Source of the DNA: Spiroplasma diminutum CUAS-1
GTDB taxonomy: Bacteria > Bacillota_I > Bacilli_A > Mycoplasmatales > Mycoplasmataceae
DNA: 64,000 nt
Assembly: GCF_000439455.1 (NCBI RefSeq)
Contig: NC_021833.1
Span: forward strand, 1-64,000
Direction of reading: 5' to 3'
The position numbers and the translations under genes were made by a program. Positions 57,388 through 64,000 of this stretch are shown here, piece by piece; the stretch's first letter is position 1, and each line of letters begins with the position of its first letter. The notes under the pieces were generated by a model. The model searched no databases, was not told the origin of the DNA, and saw only the letters and a program-made list of their open reading frames with translations.

Positions 57388-57984
57388 TTAATAATACCCT
57401 TGTTCTTTTTTGATAATATTTATCTTGTTTTTAATAGGTTCCAATTTTTCAATGTTATCTACTTTAAATTTTGCAAAAACCTTATCATCTACATAGTTGT
57501 ATTTGATTTCTTTAGAAATATTTTTTAAAAATAAACCAATGCTTTTAACATCTGAAATTTTAAATTCTATTTCTATAAGGTTAAGAAATTCTAATTTTTT
57601 TAAGTTAACTTCCTTCAATAAATCTATTGCAACTGAACTATATGCCTTTTGCAATCCTCCGGTTCCTAACTTAATTCCACCATAATACCTTTTAACAAAA
57701 ATAATAATATTGGTAAGTTCATTTATTTCAATGAGCTTTAATAAAGGTTCACCTGCTGTTCCATTTGGTTCACCATCATTATTATATCCATAAGTTAATT
57801 TCTCATCACCATACCTGAAGGCATAGCAATTATGAGTAGCATTTTTATCAGTGCTAATTTTTATGAATTCTTCCAATTCTGATTTACATTTAATTTTTGC
57901 AATATAGGTAATAAATTTAGATTTCTTAATAGTTAATTCCTCTTTAAAAACTTTATTATCCGTTAGTATTTTAAGAAATATCAT
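57388..57984 (-). CDS. YigZ/IMPACT-family protein
   Basis: The 198-residue product has the YigZ N-terminal domain: KKSKFITY, ATHNCYAFRYG, the signature DGEPNGTAGEP, and VKRYYGGIKLGTGGL. The C-terminal ferredoxin-like domain is divergent. The family is linked to translation control in eukaryotes (IMPACT); the bacterial role is unclear. It forms a two-gene unit with the exonuclease and is divergent from secA. Confidence 0.92.
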   Translation of the reverse strand: MIFLKILTDNKVFKEELTIKKSKFITYIAKIKCKSELEEFIKISTDKNATHNCYAFRYGDEKLTYGYNNDGEPNGTAGEPLLKLIEINELTNIIIFVKRYYGGIKLGTGGLQKAYSSVAIDLLKEVNLKKLEFLNLIEIEFKISDVKSIGLFLKNISKEIKYNYVDDKVFAKFKVDNIEKLEPIKNKINIIKKEQGYY

Positions 57985-58145
57985 ACTTTTACCATATATT
58001 ATTTTACCTATTAAAATTATAAAAATAAATATATTTTCATATTAATTCTACTAATTAATTTTAATTTGTTGTATAACTTTATATTTAGCAATAATAATTG
58101 TATAATCATTAAGATTTTGACTTAATAAAAAAGGAGTAGTTTTTA
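57985..58145. other. Divergent promoter region between yigZ-type gene and secA
   Basis: This AT-rich 161-bp gap has no ORF. A TATAAT at 58101-58106 may be the secA -10 element, with no good -35. secA has a clear AAGGAG site at 58131-58136. I see no further structure. Confidence 0.45.
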
Positions 58146-61049
58146 ATGGCAAGAGATAAATCGATAATTAACAGGCATGGTAAAACAGCTGATAGAATTA
58201 TTTCACTTGAATCAGAATATGCATTATTAGATGATTCACAGTTATTGAATAAAACACAAGAATTTAAAGATAGATTATCTAACGGTGAAACTTTAAATGA
58301 TATTTTGGTTGAAGCATTTGCAGTAGTTAGGGAAGCTGCATTTAGAGTATTAAAAATGAAAGCATATAGAGTTCAATTAGTTGGGGCAATTATACTTCAT
58401 GAGGGAGATATTGCAGAAATGAGAACTGGGGAAGGTAAAACTTTAACAGGATTATTCCCAGCATACTTGAATGCTTTATCAGGTCTTGGAGTTCACGTTG
58501 TTACTGTTAATGAATATCTATCAGGAAGAGATAGTGAAATTAATGGTCAAGTTTATAACATGTTAGGTTTAACTGTTGGATTAAATGGAAGAGATTTAAC
58601 AAAAGATCAAAAAAGAAATGCCTATGCACAAGATATTACATATACAACAAACTCAGAATTAGGATTTGATTATTTAAGAGATAACATGGTATATCGCTTA
58701 GATCAAAAAGTTCAAAGAAAATTAAATTTTGCAATTATCGATGAGGCTGACTCAATTCTTATCGATGAGGCAAGAACTCCACTTATTATTTCTGGGGGAA
58801 GCCAAAATAGAATTAATATGTATAAAGCAGCTGATTCATTTTCAAAGACTTTAGATGAACACTCTGATATAGAAATTGATTTGGAATCAAAACAAGTTTA
58901 TTTAACTGATTTTGGAATCCAAAAAGCGCATAAATATTTTAGTATTGAAAATTTATTTGATTACAGAAATACAGAACTATTCCATTTAATTATGAATGCT
59001 TTAAAAGCACTATTTACTTTTAAATTAGAAGTTGAATATACTGTTCAAGATAATGAAATTATTTTAATTGACCAGTTTACAGGAAGAACTATGCCAGGAA
59101 GAGCATATAGTGATGGATTGCAACAAGCACTTCAAGCTAAAGAAGGTGTTGAAATTGAAGAAGAGACTTCAACACTTGCAACCATTACATACCAAAACTT
59201 TTATAGACTATATAATAAACTTTCAGGTATGACAGGTACTGCAAAAACTGAAGAAGAAGAATTCTTAAAAATTTATAATACAAGAGTTATTGTTTGTCCA
59301 ACAAATAAACCAATTATTAGAAAAGATGAACCAGATTTAACTTTTGGTACAATAAATGCTAAATTGAAACATTTGATTAGAGATTTAGAAGAAATTAAAC
59401 AAGCAGGAAGACCTGTACTTATTGGTACAACTTCAGTTGAATCTTCAGAACAAGTTGCACGTTATTTGGAAAAAGCTGGAATGAAATTTGAAATGATTAA
59501 TGCTAAGAATCACCATAGAGAAGCTGAAATTGTAGAAAAAGCTGGGCAAGTTGGTTCTATTACATTAGCTACAAACATGGCAGGTCGTGGTACTGACATT
59601 AAACTTTCAGATGAAGCAAAATCAAATGGTGGTTTATTTGTTATGGGTATTGAACGAAATGAAGCAAGACGTATTGACAATCAACTTAGAGGTAGAGCTG
59701 GAAGACAAGGAGATCCTGGTAGTTCAAGATTCTATATCTCTATGGAAGATGAACTTATGGTTCGTTTCTCTTCTCCAAAATTAAGACAAATGTTTTTAAA
59801 ACTTGGTGATGACCATATTAAATCTAAAATGTTTACAAGAGCAATCACAAATGCTCAAAAAAAACTCGAAGGTTTAAATTTTGATCAACGTAAAAATGTT
59901 CTTGATTATGATAATATTCTTTCTCAACAGCGTGAAGCAATTTATGCTCAAAGAGATTCTATTTTAGAACAAGAAACTTTAAAGGGAGTTATCTCAAGAT
60001 TCCAATATACTACTGCTTATGAAATAGTTGAAAGAAACTCAGAGCTTGTTAGAGGTGAAAGAACAATTAATATTGAATCACTTCTTAAAGAAGTAAGTGG
60101 AAAATATATTTCACAAGGATCATTAACTCAAAATGATTTCATTGGTATGGAAAAACAACAAGTTGCAAAATTAGTATCTGATAAAATGATGGAGTTATAT
60201 ATTGCAAAAACCAATTCGGTTCCTGTGGAAGTAATTAGTGAAATGGAAAGAAGAACTATTCTTCAAAAATTAGATGATTACTGACAAAAACATATTAACT
60301 TAAATCAAAAATTAAGAAGTGGAATTTACTTACAACAGTATGCACAAAATAATCCACTTCATGAATATGTTGAGCAATCTGCTAAGTTATTTAATAGAAT
60401 GAAAATTATGATTGCAGAAGATTCAATTGTTCAATTATTAAATTCATTTGTAAGTGAAAGTACTGAACAAAGAGAAGAAATTCAATTTGTAAATGATGAG
60501 CCTAAGACTTTAAATATAACAGATAAAGATATAGATTTAATTTTAAAAGAATGAAAAATTAAAAAAACTGATTTTGCAAGAACTGTAGTTGAAAATAGAT
60601 TTGAACAGCTAAAAGTTGAATTAAAAGAAAATAAAGAAGAATTGCAAAAAGTAGAATTCCAATTTGCAATATTAGATGGTCTAATGAAAAAATTGGATAA
60701 TATGTTTATTGAACAGACAAAAAAGGCATCAGAATTATCAGTAGAGCAGATTCAGAAAATTGTTGATAAGTTTGGTTTAAAAGAATTATTTACTCCAGAA
60801 GAGATAAGAGAAAGTTTTGAAAAATTGATGGGTCAAACTTCTGAAGAAGAAGAAAAAACAAACTTGTTAATTGAGACACAAATATTAATGGCGATTGCAG
60901 CACAATTTGAATCTCAAAAAAAGGAATTTAAAATTTCTGATGAAAAAGGCAATATAAAGAAAGTTTTTAAAACTAATCCTGATGGGTCAATATCTGAAGA
61001 AGATATTGAAGATACTGAGCAAGTACAAACAAAAACTAAAATAGGTTAA
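58146..61049 (+). CDS. secA: Protein translocase motor SecA
   Basis: SecA drives proteins through SecYEG with ATP. It has 967 residues, longer than the Bacillus protein (about 840). Walker A MRTGEGKTL is near residues 92-100. Then come IIDEADSILIDEARTPL (Walker B), TATMAGRGTDI-like TNMAGRGTDIKL and QLRGRAGRQGDPG. TGA codons at 60282 and later are Trp. The C-terminus is long and acidic, without the CxCxSG zinc finger that binds SecB in many bacteria. Confidence 0.97.
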
Positions 61050-61098
61050 TAAAAATTATTTTCTATTTTAAATATAATCAGTAAAACAAGATTTTAAT
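61050..61098 (+). repeat. Repeat copy 1 after secA
   Basis: This 49-bp sequence matches 63952-64000 at 46 of 49 positions (differences at 61079, 61084 and 61091). It starts right after the secA stop and runs into the secA terminator. It flanks the left side of the ABC exporter cassette. Confidence 0.9.
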
Positions 61099-61109
61099 CT
61101 TGTTTTTTT
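61086..61109 (+). terminator. Terminator after secA
   Basis: ACAAGAT pairs with ATCTTGT around TTTA, followed by seven T residues. Confidence 0.88.
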
Positions 61110-61189
61110 AAAATTTATTAATGTTATAATTTTAATGTATAAATAAATGAATGAAAAATGAATGAAAAAATGAAAGGTTATAGAATAAG

Positions 61190-61375
61190 ATGAAAAACTT
61201 ATTATTTATAATGCAAGTTTTAAAAAATAAATTTATTGAATTCAAAACGTTAACTATAATTGTAAAAAATAAATATTGAAAAAATCATGTAAAAGCTTAC
61301 TCAAAATTAACTGCACAATTAGAAAGTACTTATAGTAAAAATATTAACAATACTATAGAAGGACAATATGATTAA
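61190..61375 (+). CDS. Small unknown protein before the ABC cassette
   Basis: This open frame encodes 61 residues (MKNLLFIMQVLKNKF...; TGA Trp at about residue 30). It is basic, without a clear membrane segment. It overlaps the ABC ATPase gene by eight bases, and the spacing of its AAAGG site is long (about 12 bases). Coupled translation is likely if it is real. I do not recognise it; it could be a small accessory subunit or a leader peptide. Confidence 0.5.
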
Positions 61376-62096
61376 AATTGAGAATTTAACTAAAAATTTT
61401 AAAAATGGAGGGGGAATTTATGATATTTCCTTTTCTTTTAACGAGGGTGATATTATAGCTTTAGTAGGACCAAATGGAGCAGGTAAGACAACTTTAATTA
61501 AATCAATAATGCAAGAATATAAATTAAATCAGGGAAGTATACTTTTTGATTCTCAAAAAATAAATTCTGTTAATATAAAACAAATTGCTTTTTTTCCAGA
61601 TAGTAATAATATTCCCTTAGATATTAAGGTTAAAGATTATATTTATTATTTTTATATATGTGCAGGTTTATTTAAGAAAGACTTTAAGAATAATTTAAGT
61701 AAATTAGTTAGTTGATTAGGAATTGATCAATTCCTAAATAAAAAAATAAAACAACTTTCAGCGGGGCAAAAAAAGAAAGTAATTTTAGCCTCAGTTTTAA
61801 TTAGAAAACCAAAGTATATTATTTTTGATGAACCAACAGCTAATATGGATATTGAAAATAAAATTGAATTTATGTCCATAATAAATAGTCTAAAAAATGT
61901 AGGAATATCAATATTGATTACTAGTCATATAATTGAAGAATTACAGAAAATTGCAAATAAATTAATTCTCATAAAAGAGGGAAGAATTGTTTATGATAAT
62001 AAATTTGATTCAAATAATGAAAAGATAATTGATGTATATTCGAAATATTTTAATTTGAGTAATAATGAAATGGAAATTATGAGGTTATATTCGTAG
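61368..62096 (+). CDS. ABC transporter ATP-binding protein (ABC-2 exporter type)
   Basis: The 242-residue ATPase has Walker A GPNGAGKTT at about 34-42, signature LSAGQKKKV, Walker B YIIFDEPTANMD and the switch His in ITSHIIEEL. The pattern is that of multidrug or antimicrobial-peptide exporters (CcmA/BcrA-like). TGA at 61713 is Trp. The permease gene follows one base after the stop, so the two form a transporter. Confidence 0.9.
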
Positions 62097-62097
62097 T

Positions 62098-63954
62098 ATG
62101 CAAAATAAAATTAAGAGAAATAATAATTATATATTTATTTTTCAATTTCATATAATTAAAATATTAAAATCTACAAGTATTTGAATTACCTCAATTTTAT
62201 TTATAATTTGCAATTTGTTTTTTACTTTATTAGGTTCTGCAGGAGTATTAAATGGTAATTTCATAGAAGACACTCAATTTTTTAAGATATTAAATTATAT
62301 ATTTTCAAATATATTAATTGGTATGGTTGTTGTTTTCTTGATATACATCATTTTTATCAAACAAAAAAAAGATGGATTTATAAATTCTGAAGTTCAATTA
62401 GGAATTAAACCAATTTTGAGTTTTTTAATAAGAATGTTTTGTACTTATACATATTTATTAGTTCTATTGACTATAAATTTATTTTTATACTATTTATTTT
62501 ATTGATCAAAAGGTAATACTTATTCTCAAATAAATAAATCATTATTTATAGATACAGGTTTATTCTTTTATTTCTCGAGTTTTATTATTTTTTCCGTAGT
62601 TTTATTATTTTCAACTGTATTTAACTCTACTGCTGGATTAGTTATTAATATGACTTTAATTATTTTTTTCAGTTTGTCGATAAATATATCTTATGCAATT
62701 AATTTATTTACTAATAAAACTGTAAATAATATAAAAATGAAAAATAAAACATTGTTTGAATATCAGCTAACTACTGGACAAGATTTTTATAGTACTTTTA
62801 ATAAAAGTGAAATATACTCAAATTTATTTGATCCTTCGAAAGTAAAAACTTTTTTTGAATCATCAAATATTCAAAAAGAATTAACTGGATTTAATTATGA
62901 ATATAATGAAAAATTAAATAAGATAAATATAAATCCTGAATCTGCAACTTTTGAGGAGGAGTTAAAAAATGCACTTTATTCTAGAGCCTTAAACACTGGA
63001 CAATTAAATTTTGTAATTGACAATGATCATTTATTTAATAATGACTATATATTTACTAAAATTATTAATGATATTTATACTGTATTTCTTGAAAGTGAAA
63101 TACCAAAAAATAATCAAGGTTTAGGATATGATGAAGAGAGTCAATATGGATGATTTTTATTTGAAAATAATTCTAATTTAAAATATAAAAATGTTGATCT
63201 TTTGGAAACTATAAATATTCTAAAAAAAAATAAAGTTACAGAACAATATAGTGAATTATTAGACTATATATATTCATCATATGTAAATCTAACATATATC
63301 TTAAATAATGAAAATATAACTTATAACAAAAAAGGTATTTTTAGAGGAAAAAACATTGAAAAAAGAATTAATTCTAAAAAATATGATCCTTTAAGTTATT
63401 TATGACCTTATCTTTTTGAAATTAATTCAAATCCTCTTGAAGATGATAAATATTTAGCTGAGAATCAAGAAGTATTAAAAACTTATTATAATTACCCAGA
63501 ATTAATGATTATTAATTATTTATTCTTTCATTTATGAAGAAATTCAATGTATATAGATATGGAATTAAATTTATCAGAACTATTTCCATCAGTAAATAGT
63601 TCTGATAACGAAAATAGAAAAGAAATATTTCTAGGAAAATATTTAGAGCTAAATGATGATATTAATAAAGCTTCAAAATCAAACTTTTTAAACTATTATA
63701 CTTATATTTATTATTCAAATAATCAAAATCTAATAAATGATTATATTAATTCAAAAAGTGAAATGGCAAAATTATATCCATATAATTGTATGAAATTAGA
63801 TAAAAGTATTTTTGAAGAAGTTCCATTTAAAAATTTTAATAATAAACTTTATAAAAATTTTAATGCTGCATTTGTTTATTTAACACATATAATGATATTT
63901 TTATGTTTATTAGGAATAACAGCATATATATTTAAATTTAAAATTATCATTTAA
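62098..63954 (+). CDS. ABC-2-type permease with large extracytoplasmic domain
   Basis: The 618-residue protein is the likely partner of the preceding ATPase. Hydrophobic segments are at about residues 27-50, 75-92, 108-135, 155-172 and 178-205, and one at the very C-terminus (about 592-615). Between them lies a hydrophilic region of about 380 residues rich in Asn, Tyr and Lys, predicted outside the membrane. TGA Trp codons are frequent. This layout resembles mollicute ABC exporters with unknown substrates. The stop overlaps the second repeat copy. Confidence 0.78.
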
Positions 63955-64000
63955 AAATTATTTTCTATTTTAAATATAATTAGTAGAACAAGGTTTTAAT
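63952..64000 (+). repeat. Repeat copy 2 at the window end
   Basis: This is the second copy of the 61050-61098 sequence (46 of 49 identical), starting at the stop codon of the permease gene and running out of the window. The other half of its terminator stem would lie beyond 64000. Confidence 0.9.

Overview
This 64 kb window looks like the origin-proximal chromosome of a Spiroplasma-type mollicute (Spiroplasma or a close Entomoplasmatales relative). The sequence is very AT-rich. Almost every long gene is intact only when TGA is read as tryptophan (for example at 409, 1922, 7441, 10592, 43343 and 60282), while TGG is rare. Genes are dense and often overlap by one base in TAATG junctions. There is a typical mollicute lipoprotein and no peptidoglycan gene. 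The species cannot be named from the window; Spiroplasma is favoured by the combination of ispD, a SigH-like factor and this gene order. I call 63 protein genes and one RNA gene (SRP RNA). I see no tRNA, rRNA, insertion sequence, prophage or CRISPR array. Only two genes (56445-57984) lie on the minus strand; all others read away from dnaA.

Region 1 (1-14686) is replication, repair and tRNA modification: dnaA, dnaN, gyrB, gyrA, serS, then two consensus parS sites (one inside a perfect 48-bp palindrome), SRP RNA, tadA, dnaX, recR, tmk, holB, trmN6-like and tilS. It is a compressed version of the Bacillus oriC region; recF and yaaK are missing. Region 2 (14725-23203) holds ftsH, hslO, an orphan MacB/LolD-like ABC ATPase, a small DUF1904-like gene, dusB, lysS, an AsnA-like gene and ispD. 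Region 3 (23229-27822) is rpsF-ssb-rpsR-rplI-dnaB behind a good promoter and a structured leader, followed by a lipoprotein.

Region 4 (27855-40660) starts with an unknown Q/N-rich then acidic protein, ung and an ECF-type S component. It then follows the Bacillus cysS-rlmB-sigH-rpmG-secE-nusG-rplK-rplA-rplJ-rplL order, with local insertions: ppiB before rplK, a HAD/MerR/aldo-keto reductase group between rplA and rplJ, and a Vat-like acetyltransferase between rplL and rpoB. Region 5 (40841-49581) is rpoB, rpoC, rpiB and upp. Region 6 (49688-56434) is the full F1Fo ATP synthase operon. Region 7 (56445-64000) has a stand-alone 5'-3' exonuclease and a YigZ protein on the minus strand, divergent secA, and an ABC exporter cassette between two copies of a 49-bp terminator-containing sequence.

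The window is mostly core housekeeping. I did not find an evident new multi-gene system. The items most worth a second look are the parS/palindrome locus, the MerR operator module inserted in the ribosomal cluster, the SigH-like factor, the Q/N-rich acidic protein, the Vat-like enzyme beside a naturally rifampicin-resistant type of rpoB, the A16 tract before atpB, and the repeat-flanked ABC cassette at the right end.
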